DNA from: Hygrophila difformis
Lineage: Eukaryota > Streptophyta > Magnoliopsida > Lamiales > Acanthaceae
Reading direction: 5' to 3'
DNA: 64,000 nt
Assembly: GCA_030278955.1 (NCBI GenBank)
Contig: JAOANR010000006.1
Location: forward strand, 57,192,915-57,256,914
Position numbers and translations under genes: made by a program. Every line of letters starts with the position of its first letter. Position 1 is the first letter of the stretch. This document shows, one piece after another, positions 21,801 to 35,268 of this stretch. The notes under the pieces were generated by a model. It was not told where the DNA came from. It ran no database searches and saw only the letters and a list, made by a program, of their open reading frames with translations.

Positions 21801-24319
21801 TTCAGAACAGTCATCTGCTTATAGAAAGTTGAATTTTGAGACAGACTGTAGATGTTCACCGATAAGACTACTGATACGAGTTAATGTTTCACAATCCCTA
21901 ATTAGTAATTACATAAATGACGACGGAAAGGTCCTGCTTGTAGGATAATATTTTCGTCTCTGAAGGACTGCCCAAAGATGATCTTTTTTGGATTGTAGCG
22001 CAAAATAATGTGATAGAGAGCAAGGAGGCGTGCTTAGGCCCAATTATGGGCCTGGGTTTATTAGGGTTTATTATTAGTTATTATTTGTTCTTAGGGTTTT
22101 GTTTTGATAGTATTTAAGGGATTGTAATTAGGGATTTGAGACATTGGGAAAGTTTTTGAGCCTGAGGCTGGCCAGCGGGTTATTCCGTTTGGAGGATTTG
22201 TTCTTTCTATTATATTATTGAAAAATCTGTCTCTATCAATTGAATTGATAGAGAGCAAGGAGGCGCGCTTAGGCCCAATTATGAGCCTGGGTTTATTAGG
22301 GTTTATTATTAGTTATTATTTGTTCTTAGGGTTTTGGTTTGATAGTATTTAAGGGATTGTAATTAGGGATTTGAGACATTGAGAAGTTTATTAGAGTTTT
22401 GAGCCTAAGGCTGGCCAGCGGGTTCTCCCGTTAGGAGGATTTGTTCTTTCTATTATATTATTGAAAAATCTGTATCTATCAATTGGTCCGACCTGCCGGA
22501 TTCACCATGCCGCCGCCGAACACACGATCTATGGATGTAGAAGGCCGCGTCTCGGCGCTCGAAGACACCATCACAGCCTTTGCCACTGCACATGCAGATA
22601 CCCTACAACAACTTGATAGTATGAAACCACCCAAACACTCATACAAATTCAGATGACGGAGAAATTCAATCAACTCATGCTCGCCATAAAAACAATTAAC
22701 CCTAGGCCTACAGGTTTGATTGCGACATGCTCCACCACAACATCCCAAGAAACCTCTGGACATCGAGAACCCTTGGCAACAACTGCGGTGGACCGACCTC
22801 CCCCTCTACCAGTCACCGCCGCATTACTTGTGCCTCCGGTATTTAATGGGAACGATCCAATCAGTTGGATTAGAAGGCTGAGCAGCACTTTGAGTTGCAC
22901 GTGGTGGTTGGAAACCGTAGAGTTCTGTTGGCTATTGTTGCCATGAAGGAGGCGATGCTATATTGGATGACCTGGTTGCGTTTTCGCAAGTTCGGATTGA
23001 CGACGAGATTTGATACGCGATTCAAGGGCAGCTCCTTTGAACATCTGGCTAACATCAAACAGTTGGGTTCAGTGGACAATTATGTCAATCTTTTCGTCCA
23101 GTTGGGAGTATTGTTGGTAGAGGAGAATGAGGTCTTAGACTTTCACGAAGCGGAAACTCGGGAAGCCGGGGAGCACGACAATCTAATAGAATTAAAGGGA
23201 AGACGACAGATTTCAACCTTGAGGACAAGGTTGTTCGAAGGAGGGAGGAATTGATAGAGAGCAAGGAGGCGCGCTTAGGCCCAATTATGGGCCTGGGTTT
23301 ATTATTAGTTATTATTTGTTCTTAGGGTTTTGTTTTGATAGTATTTAAGGGATTGTAATTAGGGACTTGAGACATTGGGAAAGTTCATTAGAGTTTTGAG
23401 CCTGAGGCTAGCCAACGGGTTATTCCGTTTGGAGGATTTGTTCTTTCTATTATATTATTGAAAAATCTGTTTCTATCATAATGGTTAAGGCTAAACTTGC
23501 ATGTTCTCATTAACGCGAGTTCTTAAGTCGAGTTTTGAAGCTGGAAATCAGACATGCCACAGCAATGTTAAATACTTTTCTGCTAAATGCTTATCAATAT
23601 ACCATGTTTGTAGTAATCACAAGGAAATTAGTACTGAATGTGTTCTTGATGACTTGACAGCTGTGTAGTGCATTGAATATAAACAAGAAGAGTGTTGACC
23701 GAGACCTTGATGTCTACCGCAATTTGCTTTCGAAGCTGGTTCAAGCAAAAGAGCTGTTAAAGGAATACGTTGACAGGTGACGAAAACATTTTCCTTGTGT
23801 CTTTACACATTTCCATTTGTTAATTACTATATAATTATTGACAAAGCTGATGAAAGACATCACAACCCTATAACTGCAACAGGTAAGTGCTGTTAATGCA
23901 CTTTTCTCCTTAAATGAAACTATCTGACTTACATCTGGTGCTGCAAAAATTGAATTCTGCGAGCATTTCTATACTTGAAATTTCGTGTTGACAAAATGAC
24001 ATTGGCTTCTTTGTTTTTCTTTATGAATTTGTTTTGCTTTCTGATACATTTATTTGAACACCTCTTTTGAGCAAAAACTTGGGCCAGGTCTTTCCCTTTC
24101 AGTAAAAGCTAGATTTTGCTGGCACTACCTGAACTAAATTTGGATTAGGCTACAGTGATCAAAGAGAGAAAAATGAGGATGCTTTACATTTGTTTCTGAA
24201 TTTTTCGGATTGTCTTAAATTTCAGAGAGAAAAAGAAGATAGAAGAAAGGGCTGCATCTCAGAAAGGCAATGAAGCTATGACAAAATGCTTGGGAGATTT
24301 TCAATCCGTCGGGAGGTAA
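18892..24319 (+). CDS. THF1: THYLAKOID FORMATION 1 / Psb29 (THF1), 5 coding exons
   Basis: Exons: 18892-19075, 20362-20629, 20793-21009, 23661-23776 and 24226-24319, each bounded by GT/AG; together 879 nt, 292 residues, close to the 300 of Arabidopsis. The first about 60 residues are Ser/Arg-rich, a plastid transit peptide. The mature part carries the family block VSETK...FLKAYK, then PSVYNTVLQELIVQQHLM and YDPVFALGFVTVYDQLM, and ends in a Lys/Glu-rich helix. THF1 is a chloroplast protein needed for thylakoid biogenesis and photosystem II turnover, acting with FtsH proteases; in Arabidopsis it also binds the G-protein alpha subunit GPA1. An in-frame TAA at 24317 ends the last exon; a GT at 24316 could allow a longer form, but I see no further exon. 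A CT-rich 5'-UTR (18780-18805) precedes the ATG. Intron 3 holds a retroelement. Confidence 0.95.
22006..23483 (+). mobile_element. Short LTR retroelement with three LTRs, in THF1 intron 3
   Basis: TAATG duplications lie at 22006-22010 and 23479-23483. Three direct LTR copies (each TGATAGAGAGC...TCTATCA, about 230 bp) lie at 22011-22238, 22246 to about 22484, and 23250-23478. LTR1 and LTR2 are separated by only 7 bp (ATTGAAT), which equals the first four bases after an LTR fused to the last bases before the next one. The internal part (22485-23249) has a polypurine tract GAAGGAGGGAGG at 23237-23248 next to LTR3. It is in the sense orientation of THF1. Confidence 0.88.
22508..23254 (+). pseudogene. 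Decayed gypsy-type gag in the THF1-intron element
   Basis: Pieces in different frames: a coiled-coil-like start (VSALEDTITAFA) from 22528, a P-rich linker, then a PPVFNGND motif near 22835. Next comes a typical Ty3/gypsy gag core (RFDTRFKGSSFEHLANIKQ) at 22995-23070. Frameshifts lie at about 22640 and 22880. No protease or reverse transcriptase follows; the element is deleted for pol. Confidence 0.7.
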
Positions 24320-25158
24320 TGTGTACAGTTTTCTTTTGCCCACATCCATCCCTAAGAATATATCATAAAAATTGAAAATAAAGGAAAAGAAAAAATGAAA
24401 AAGCATGGCACGTCCATGAGTTAATGAAGAGTTAAAAATGGAGGGGCTATTAGAGGGTGGGTATTCGGCTTTCTGTGAATGAATTGCACCATGATGTTAA
24501 TTTCCAACAACTAGCTTTGTCTAGAACAGTTGTATAATTGTTGTTTATTATTTTGCATCAAAATGTGAGTATTTTATATACCGATACAATCGTATTGCAA
24601 TATATATATATGGTTGAGATGATTATTTCCCATATTTCCAATCCATCTATTTGTTTAGGCTACTGATGAATAGCAAAATGAGGAATCTATTTTCTTATTG
24701 TTCCTTTACATATTTCGACTTCCTATCATTTTTTTCATTCTTATCCGTGATACATTCCTTAACTGAATCGAATGGTCAGCATTCTAATTGTTTTGGCTTT
24801 TAAGAAAGTATTTTGGCTTATAAGAAAGAAAAGCCTACACTAACTTATGTTGTAGTACATAAATTTTCTCGTCCTTTCTACTCTGGACACTTGAAGTACC
24901 TTGAAATAGGAATATGGGAATTCTAATTGGTGGAGATTGAGATTGGCGAATTCTGAGGATGAAATTTAAATCGAAACTAGTCATCTATTTCTAAACATTA
25001 AAATAGTACCACTGCTACACAATCTTCATCGAATTATTAATCATAAATTGCTACAAACATTATCCCAGCGTAGTTTAACAACGAAGAATTCAATTCAATC
25101 AGTTGTTAATGGATCTAACTGATAAATGATTCGTTTCAAACGATTAGTTGAGCTGGAA
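24320..25158. other. Intergenic space between convergent THF1 and DGK5
   Basis: This is the 3'-UTR territory of both genes, with a short TA run (24600-24612). No gene or repeat of note was seen. Confidence 0.6.
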
Positions 25159-28100
25159 TTAACTGAGATGAGCAATGTCGACATCATCAGGAATCCTGAA
25201 TGAGTCTGCAGCTCCAAATTTACTAAATTCTTCCCCAGTAGACTCTTCCTCATCACTTTCGTCATTGTGAATCCTCGGAGAGGAAGGGTCTGCAAAACTT
25301 TTTGCTACGCAATCGTTTGTTGCAAGCATCTTCACTTGACGGAGATGAGAAATTTCCACGACCACTGTGTCATCATTGACTGGAAGTGGTTGTTTCCATG
25401 GTTCGCCATCAATTCTCATGTATGTCTCCTCGGCTGCACCCTTATGGAACTCAAACCGAATGCGGTGTGCCTGCGGTGACCAGATGCATATTATAGTCTA
25501 GAAAATAACAACATTGTGGGATGATAAGTGTCGAAGTTTGTTATGGCAGGAACAATTTCTTGTTATGAATTGAAAACAATCCTTAACAAGGAATGTGGAA
25601 TTCTAATGTTATTCTCGATGAATGTGTCAAGGAATGGAAAACAAATCCTTGTTTGCCGAAACACAATGTTAATAGATCTAACTGACAAGAATGATTCAAT
25701 CAGTTCTTAATAGATCTAACTATGTAATTTCTTATATAGTTATAGGATCTGAAATATACATGAGAAATAGGATATGCAAGTGAAAATTTGGGGTGAACTT
25801 ATATGACTTATGAGCCAAACATTGTGGTTACATTGAAACAACTCAATCAGGTAAAAAAAAAAGTACGATGAATGAGTTTCAGCAATATCATCAATATAGA
25901 TCGTCTACAAAAATCTAAAGGCCCTATTTATTTAACAATTAGCTGATAACAGTGGTTAGTTAATTATTTAATTGTTAGACGTCAAACAGCTAAAAGCTGC
26001 AAGATCAGCTAAAAAAAATAGTAGGTGATAAACTATTTACCAAACAGAGATATTGTTGAGCAATATATTATGGGTGTATTTGCTAGTTGCTACCCTTAAC
26101 AAATGTACCTAGAAAGATTTCAACTGTTACTACTACATTTGGATCCCAGGAAAAATAACGGTGCATTGGTTGTGGATTGGGATATTCCTTTTTTATTTTT
26201 GATTTTTGATTTTTTTTTTTTGGAGGAGCCATTGAATTTTTCTTTTTTTGGATCTTTTTTTAAAAGACAAATCCGACAAAAAAAAATGCATATATTTGTT
26301 ATTTCTGAAATATAATTCTTATTTCTCTTCTATATTTCTATGCTAATTTGTTTAAGTTGAGTAAGATTCAACTGATTTTTTTTTAATTATATATTTAATG
26401 TTAATAACAACTTTTCACAAAACATGAACATCCACCCAATAATTTTTTCTCTAAGAAATATAAATTTTTTATCTCATGTCATGAAAGTAAATTCCTTAGG
26501 GCGGATTAACAACCAAACACATTCTAAGTAATTCAATGGAATCATAAAGTATCCACATGGAAAATCAACACAAACCTGTGCAAGACGAGTCCCGTGTCCT
26601 CTGGGAGCAAATAAAACTAGTCCATGCCAGGCATCTTTGAATCCGACAACCTCAAGCAATCCATCATCTACGAATGGCGCAGTTAAATCTCTCTGTATCA
26701 AAGAACTAAACCGTAAATTTATGATTTCACAGATCACAAATTCATTTCTTTAATTTTTTTTTTAAAAAAAAAAGAAAAGAAAAAGAAAAACATAAAGGAA
26801 GTTTGGAAAGCAAAGAATGAGAACAAGGATTACTGACATCTTGTCGTTTTCTGGTATTTGGAGTTCCCCAAGGATTTAGTCCACCAGAAAAGCTTGGCAA
26901 ATTAAGGCATACAATTGATCTGATGCTGCATGGTTAAAATGGATCTGTTAGTGCAGCTCTTTGACGGTTATGTAGAGATCAGATCGATAGGGTACTTGAC
27001 ATGATCTGTGAATGGTGGAAAAAGAACAAAACAAAACTACTACGGGAAGATGTTTGAAGTTTGAACTTTGAACAGCTACTTTTATATTACCACCACAGTA
27101 ATAGTGTAATAACAGGGCATTTGAATGACTAGTTAAAAGTAGACATATAATTGCGGTGGATATACCATCTTATGACTATTCGAAATACTACTACTGCTAC
27201 TAATGTTTTTTTTTTTTTTGTTGCTATGACTACCATCATCACCGCCATTGCTGCTGTTACATCAGTGCTGCAAGACATCTTAATGACAAAAGCACTATTT
27301 CAATATGTATTTAGAATACTGAGTACGTTTTATTTAACTACATCTACATGTGAAAGTAACAGAAAAACAAGAATCCCGCTTGGGTTTATTTTATGGTATG
27401 AATTCCATCCTGTTCTGGAAATCTATGGATTGACAATACTCTTGCATTAAAGCTTGGATTATGTCTGATGGTGGGCATCAAATAACGTTTTCTTACTTCT
27501 CACAAGGAATCAACAAGCTTTTGACAGTGGGATTTTGGGGGGAAAAGAAAATAAAGGAAAAAAGTGTTGGCTGAACTTGGTTTCGGAGTTAAAAGCAGGA
27601 TAGAAATGGAGGGGGAGGGGAGGAAATGCTTAAGAAAATGGATGAGTTGTAAATCCATTCTCTTCCTTTCTCTTTTTGTTTTTTTTTTTTTTTTTTCTTT
27701 TTTTTCCATTCTAGTTCCGAACAACTTCATTTTTATCAAATTTCCCCTCTTTTCCTTTCCTTTCCTTTCTCTTCTTATCATTTCCTTTCTTTTCATATGC
27801 TGAAAACTCTCAAACAAGGGCTTAGAGTCTTATAAACACTGCTAAAATGGATCTCTGAAACATTCTCATGAAAAATATATGCAAAAAATCATAAATACAA
27901 ACTTCGTAACTAATTGTTAACAATTGACGAGAAGTTTTTTAAAAAGGTGATGGTGGGAAAAAAATACCATATGTAGTCCAGAGTTTTTTTTTTTTTGAAG
28001 AGTTCGATGTAGTCCAGAGTTTGAAATAAGAGATGCAAAATGGAAGACCGGAAAAAGTGAAGAAAGAACAAGACAATGAAACTAATATATGTGTGTGTGT

Positions 28101-31100
28101 GTGTATACATAACTTTGAAACTAATTGTAACATTTGACGAGAAGTTTCATGAATAGGTGATGGAGGAAAAAAAATGCCAAGGTAGTTGAAAGTTCTTAAT
28201 AAGAGAAGCAAAATGAAAGACCGGCAAAAATGAAGATACGGCAAGAGAACGAACTTAATATATAGTATATATATATTGTGAATCTATATTTCTAAGATTA
28301 TGCAATTGTAGTTATTTCTGGAAAAAATCTTAAAAAATATTCCACTACAACATTGTCAACCTAGGTCACCTCTAATTCTATGTATTTTTCATCATTCTTC
28401 CTAGTTCTTACGAGTGCGAAAGCATTTTAGTAACACTTAATTGAACAATTCTAGTAGCTTCGTGGATGACAGTACACCAAAAAAAACAAAAAAACATTGT
28501 ACCTGGGAGGGATTTGGAGGTCTTGCCAATCCCCATGTTTTTTCATGATTTTAACCTTGCAAAGCTGGGCAATGTTTCTGCATCACAATTTACAAAGATC
28601 TGATTTCAGCAGAAGAAATTACTAAGCTCTCTAAATGTGTCGTTAAAAGAGAGAAATACATGAATCCTCCTGGATTCATTGGCAACATTATTCCAGAAGT
28701 TGGTTACTGTTAAACCAATCTAACTATATAGTGTTGAAGGGGAAAAAGAAAACATTTAATTTAGTCTCATATTTATTGAATTTGTCTAAAGAGTGTCATA
28801 TCTTCCTTAATTGTGTCCAATTAGGTCTCACCCCACCTTAATCAGCCTAATTACACGGCTAATTCCCACGTTAGTGTTTAGGATGATAAGGTGCGGTGGG
28901 ACCTAATTGGACACAATTAAGGAAATTATGGACTCTTTGAACAAATTTAATAAATATAGGACTGAATTCGGGATCGGACAAAGTAATGGTACTAATTTTT
29001 CTTTTATTTTTATTTTTCTAAATCTTTTCTCCACAATATTGAACAAAGTAGATAACTTTCTCACCTTGAAGAAGGGTGAACAAGAGAAGCGAAAAACCAT
29101 CCCTGTGTGCATCCAAGCTTTGCATATGTTTTCTGTTAAAAAAAAAAAAAAGGAAACAAAAAAAATTCCTTTCAAAGCTATCACCTTATGCTCCTTGCAT
29201 TTTGTAAATAAACTCCTTTTCAGAAGTATTGAAAAAAACGAAGTAAAAACACATTTGGGAGGTAGGAATTAAATTATTGTTCTCAAAAAGCTTGATATGT
29301 TCTTTTGAACCTAGATATGCGAGAAAAGAACACTGCATGTTGATTAGACACCTAGAATTGAAAGTATTGTTCTAGAAAAGCTTGATTATGTAATTTTGAA
29401 AACTCGAGAACATAACAACTAAAAATCTTAATAGATATAGAATAACAAATATCTCTTGTTGGAAATTAAATGTGTTTTTCCCATTGAAACAATAGGATTG
29501 TCATTCTATTTTTTTGAATTCTTAAAATAATTAGGGCCACTACTCTACTATCAATTTTGCAGAAACCTGACCCTTATGATGCACATGGACTGATTGTCCT
29601 ACAAGCGCAACATTAGGAAGGCATGCTTCATAGGGCAGAAAAGGAGGCTATACAGATTTGGATGCTATATGTACATTACCTGATTAGCTAGCTGGTTCTT
29701 AAATTTGTCAGGATGTAGCTTGCGTTCAGAGTGGAATGCATATGACACTTGTGCGTCCATTCCTGAACAGGATGTTGAAAACTTCGATATCATGCAAAGT
29801 ATGTCTGCTGGCAATAATGCTAGGTTTGCAGGAATTAAATACAACCCAACAACAAAAAAATTCACATATTTTGTTTTCTGTCATTATTTTTCTTGTTATG
29901 CTTTCACTGCCTTTATATATTTTTTACTTTCTCAATCAATTCAAAGAGTTAAAGATACATCAAGGTTGGGCACACATGCTGAGTGGAAAGGTGCAACGCC
30001 ATTGGGATGGTTTCCAATGCACTAAACCTAACGAGATGAGTTCTGTGCAACTTTAGAAACATGCACACTAATGCGATAAATGCTAAACATCTTATATGAG
30101 TTCATTAAATGAAAGAAGAAACTATTTGAATGGTAATTGTAAATATACTCACCCATACTAAAATAGTTCCAGAATCCTCCTCTGAATGTATCATAACCTT
30201 CCTGAAAAAATTTACATGTTAAAAACTGAAACATAAGCATTATTTATCCTTTTTTCCTCCAAATTCCTGGGGATCCATGTCATGATGCATTAATTAGGTG
30301 ATGCATTGACCTTGTATAAAGTGTCTTTAACCCTAGGTTTGGTCAAGATATATTAATGTTTACAATCTAAATAGTGTGGAGATGAAGGAAGGTGTAGTCA
30401 AATTACCACATTGAGATCATCAGATTCAGAGACCCGATGAAAAGCATGCAATGAATGGGGAAGCTCCAAAGGTGCAAGTGGCTCGCATGTTCCCTCTTTA
30501 GGCACTCTCATCCTCATCAAAAGATGCCAACTGCAACAGCCGATGATTTTTTTTTTTTTTTTTCACCAGAATCAGCAGAGATCAAAGACTTCGGTACACA
30601 TGCAGTGAGGTGGGCATAAACTTCTTTAGGATGTAATCTTAAATACAGATTACTTTAGAACAAGATATATTACTATTAAAGTTACAAATCATTTAATTTG
30701 TAAGTTGAGATATTTAGATGAAGGAAATGAGATTTATGTTTGAATTAAAAGATTTGAAAGGAAAGAATTTTGTAACAGATCCATTATACTTGTTTTGATG
30801 ATCACTTAGAATGCATTTGAAATTCTTTCATTTCTATTTCAAATCTCTCCTTCAAATCCATATAATCTTCCATCCAAAAGGGGGTTGAAAGAGTTACCTG
30901 TCAATCTTCATTTCTTTTGCTTTGCTGACTTTGTCCAGGAAAGAGAGTACTGAGTTACGATCTGTCTCTGGATTCTTCTTCCCCTGTAATTTCAAGGAAG
31001 ATAAAAAGTTCAACATTTGCTGTCAAAAACGTCAACAATATCTCTGCAACAAGACTTATATAGAACAATAGGAACTCAGGAAGACATGATTGGAGTAAGT

Positions 31101-33226
31101 TGAGTTTCTCTCATCTTGTCAAGAGAGTGAAATGTTTATTTAAGTAATAATGAATAAACAAAAGTATTAGAAAACTATTTAAGAGCAGCAGAAATTAGAT
31201 GCCATCAAACTACAGTTGAGACCAAGGAACAATATTAAGATCACTAATAAATGTTAATATATACTGAAAATAAAAATGCCTTGTGTGCAGATGAATAAGG
31301 ATAAATGATCTCTAACTAAGCTTGAATGCTGGAATTAAACATGAGCCACACAGATTGATTCGTTTTTACAATATTACCAGGAAACCATATTTGACTAAAT
31401 GTTTGTGTAGAAACTCAATTATGAGATGAAAAATAGTTAAAATCCCACATTCAAGACTAGGAAAAAGGCAAGCAACATACAGATTGGCAAAAACACAAAA
31501 CTGAGAAAGCCTTTTGGCGCGAAGTATGATAATGGTCGTTACATATATTATTCACTACTAAACCCAATAAACTTCAAAGGATACAACTACACAACCATCA
31601 AATCATCATCCTTAAAAACTTTTATAATGTAACGCAGTAAGTACACATGAAGTTTGTCCATTGTTTCTAACCATAACTTAAGAGTATAAATCTTACCCAA
31701 CCAAATGCAAATGGCAGATTATTCCCAGTTCCCAAAGGCACAGTAGCAATGGGTGGTGGCTGTGACAATCTTAGGTCGGATACCACACCAAGAAGCCAGC
31801 CAGCTGTGCCATCCCCACCTGCAACCTGCAGTTTAGATATCATGTTAGCAGTCTCGAACAGTTAAGACAGATTTCCACATTTATTATAGTGCAACTTACA
31901 ATTATTCTCAAATTCTTCTCGAGTTTAGGAGCTAACTCATCACCATGGCTCTTGAGCCTTTCGATATTGAGATAAACCTTATGTAGCACACTGTCAGGAG
32001 CTTCTTCTCCTAAATCAATAACCTGAAATTTTAGAGTATGTAAAAGTTTTTTCTTTTCTTATATAAAGTGAACAACATTACATGATACTCATATAAGAGA
32101 GAGCCATAGTAATATATATGCCTTCCGTTATTAACTACGAATTGAAGTGATTCTGTTTCATGTACAGATACAGACACTCCAATCAGCATAATGGTTTCCT
32201 TGGCTTTAGAGCACCATAGGCAACTCAAGCACACAATAAACATTTGTGCACTAAATAAATCGAATCAACTTTGAACCTATATATAAACCAAAAATTTAAC
32301 AACAATTACCATGGACCAAGAGAATATGCAAAAATGCTCCAACAATTACAATTATACAACAATATAAGCCAAAAACACACACACACATGACCCATTTATA
32401 TATGACTGTATAAACACACTAGGGGATAATGCTTAAATATTTAGTGTGAGTCAAGATATTGAGCTCATATTTACACATTGTATTAATGTATTTACAGGAT
32501 GTTTTCTTTGAGTGATACTCTTTATAGATTATGTTATCAAGGCTAATAACATGGTTACTTTGCATGATTAGGGCCCTTGATACGTGATTTAATTTATGGG
32601 ATAATTAATTCCATTGAACTAGGTGGGATAAATTAAATCCCATCGCATGAGATTAAATCAATCCCATGACTTAAAATGAACATGTACTAAGTATATAAGA
32701 CAGTAAGATGTGGTTCTCAGAATGTGTATGTATCTTTGTTACTTATTCTATTCCCTGCTCATTTTCCCATTTACTTTTCTCAAAATATCACTTGTTTCAA
32801 AGAAAATGATATATAGGGATATGTCGAAAGAAAGTGTAAGTATATTCAAATCAAATATATACCTGTTTTAATATTGAGGACTATTAAACTTTGCATGAAT
32901 ATGCACTACAGTATTTCATGTACTTTAAAGTTTAAACCACTTGAAGCCTGCATTAATGCTGATCCAATAATGTTCCTGCAATGCTACGACCATTCAACAT
33001 ATTTCACCTGGTGTTTATTTAGTATGGACCGATATGTGACGAGTAGATCGCTGCCTAGCTGACCACCACTTCGGGAGTTAATGAATACTAGAACAGGACA
33101 TTGGGGTACATCATGTGTATTTTCCACTTCAGCATCTGGAGTAAATATATAGGTCGGAATGTAGAACTCTTTGACAAAGTTGTCGGGCTTGAAATCCTGG
33201 TTTGCATCTTCTGACATGGACTCCAT
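25159..33226 (-). CDS. DGK5: Diacylglycerol kinase, DGK5-type, 12 coding exons
   Basis: Exons from the start: 33008-33226, 31900-32022, 31697-31825, 30898-30983, 30407-30530, 30153-30201, 29680-29762, 29065-29132, 28503-28577, 26838-26925, 26576-26692, 25159-25470. They sum to 1,473 nt (490 residues) with all phases closing. The DAGK catalytic domain begins near residue 42 ([14 protein letters not shown]); the ATP-binding GGDGTAGW is at residues 117-124. The accessory domain covers roughly residues 230-400. The C-terminal tail is acidic (DESDEEES). The enzyme phosphorylates diacylglycerol to phosphatidic acid, a membrane signal in stress responses; in tomato a splice form of this clade binds calmodulin. 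The ATG is preceded by a splice acceptor (ttcctttgcag), so a 5'-UTR intron is likely, with a leader exon near 34291-34400. It is convergent with THF1. Confidence 0.95.
25915..26050. mobile_element. Probable MITE in DGK5 last intron
   Basis: Inverted ends lie around GGCCCTATTTATTTAACAATT and ATTTACCAAACAGAG, typical of hAT/Harbinger-like MITEs. Target duplication not resolved. Confidence 0.4.
27906..28275. repeat. Imperfect tandem duplication in DGK5 intron
   Basis: Two units (about 27906-28112 and 28113-28275) share AACTAATTGT, GACGAGAAGTTT, GGTGATGG and AAAGACCGG in the same order. The first carries a poly(T) run and a TG microsatellite. Confidence 0.65.
28757..28968. mobile_element. Foldback MITE in DGK5 intron
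   Basis: The left arm (AGTCTCATATTTATT... CCTTAATTGTGTCCAATTAG) and the right arm (28900-28968) are inverted copies with few differences, joined by a short loop near 28850-28880. Hairpin about 200 bp, between coding exons 8 and 9. Confidence 0.7.
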
Positions 33227-34399
33227 GTAAGCAACTGCAAAGGAAATTTAAGTCAAGGAAAGGATTCCAAGTAAATATCATAGAAAAACAAAATAACAGG
33301 GGAATATCGTTGTCATAAAAAGTAAAAGGATAGCCGGTTCAACATCAGAGATGTAGACACTAAAGACAACTTTTTATCCTTGTGTCATCATGGCTCATGT
33401 ATGCCTGAAGTACATTTTTGTCTCGGTGCTCTGTAGAGGTCACGATCTCTTACAAAGACACAGATACAACAAGATTAACAAGGGGTTGTTTTAATTGGAT
33501 TGTGATCAAATTAATCATGAATAATAATTTGTTGACAAGAAGCACTCCCACAAGATATCTAAGAATTGTAGTGTATAATACAGATACAGTAGTACAATAT
33601 CTTCACTTGAGGCTAAAACTATTGTTTGTGGAGATCTCATCAGGAAGAATTTTGGTGTCAAATCTTTTTCTATTGAGAGCATCAATCCAAGTATGGAGGA
33701 TAAAAATATTGTGTTAGATGGAGATAATAAGAGTGGTTATTTAAATATATGAAAACTTTAGTATACGAAAAGCATATTGTGTTAGACGGAGGTAATTAGA
33801 GTGCTTTTTATCTACATGGGAGTTCTTGCAAGAACTGATCACTAAGCAATCCCCTTCAATATAATGAAGCTTTCTAGTAACTGGAATATGTGTGGAATCA
33901 TCTATGTGGATCCTAAAATCTGTGGGGCATCAGTTCCATTAGTTCCCTTCTTTGAACCTCCATTTCTATGATGTGGATAAATCAACATTCCATTCCCCCA
34001 AAACACAAAATCACTCAAAAGGGTTTTCGTCTCAAAATACCAAATGCTTCTTTCAGATCACATCCATTCGACAGAAGTTCTCTCATAAAACAATTCAATG
34101 TAAAACATAAATCATCGATTCAATCAATTCATGACAAACAACATATTCCAATCACACCTCTAAAATTCCTACTGTGAACCAAACTTCCCAGCGGTAACCA
34201 AAATTCACCAGGCAAAACACAGAAACCAATATAACCACCTGCATTCCCCAAAAGACGAAATCAAATCAAACAAAGGGAATAAGCAATTACCCAACAGAAA
34301 AGGATCGGATATGAATTTTGAAGGTGAATATGCAGAGATGATGCTGATTGATGATCTACATTAATCGAAATCAAAACGAAAGCGAAAATGGAAACACTG

Positions 34400-35268
34400 C
34401 CAATGGTAAGTAAACTCTTCACCAATGGTAAGTAATCGGCTATGACTTTTAATGTTTCTTTAAATTGTAAACTTCTATCAATTGAACTACACTACACATA
34501 ATTTGTTAAAATACCATTTATTTTTATTTTTTATTGCATTTAATATTTTTTTAGATATACTAATTAAAATTATTTTTTTGTATTATTTTGTGGGGCCCAA
34601 TAAAATTTTTTAGGACCCCAAAAAGATCGAGACAGCCCTGTAAATAAATAAAGAGGTTGATAAGTAGACAGCAGCAGAATAGAACATCAAAAGATTGGGT
34701 GAAGTATGCGCTGAAAATCAAGGGAGAAGGAAACAGGGTGAGGGACCAAATCAAAATAGTGTGTTGAACGTGGGTCCAACTCCAACACATACTTTTGTGT
34801 CAAATTTGGGGAGTGGTTGGTTGCTCAAATTTGATTCTTTTTTTTAGGTCAACTATTATTCATATGTTTTGCATTTCACTTTTGTCTTAATGAATTTTGA
34901 TTATTCCAAGTCAATCCTTGGTGCTAGAACTTAAGGAAGGTGTTTGAGTACTTTAGATAAATTATTTTTCATATATTTTGTATTTTTAATTCCAACTTTT
35001 CATTTTTCTAGAAGCCCGCACAAATAAGCTCTTAATCACAAATACATGCACACAACACTAATAAAAATAGTAGAATCAAATAATATATTTGCGTTTGGTG
35101 AAAAACCCCAGTAAATACAGTAAATACTATGATTAATTAAAAATAGCTTAAAATTCTATATACAGTAAATACTATTATTAGTCACTATCAAATTTTAACC
35201 CCTAACTCTAAACTTTGAAAGCTCATTTCCCAAATGTTTAACTTTTCAAACTTCAAACTCTAAATTAT
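34400..35268. other. AT-rich intergenic, upstream of DGK5
   Basis: This contains the presumed DGK5 promoter. No other gene is supported. Confidence 0.5.

Noticed and set aside
26474..26737. An independent 87-codon minus-strand gene
   Set aside because: The body is DGK5 exon 11; the first and last parts are intron.
32984..33226. A short 80-codon minus-strand gene
   Set aside because: It is DGK5 coding exon 1 plus read-through into its intron.
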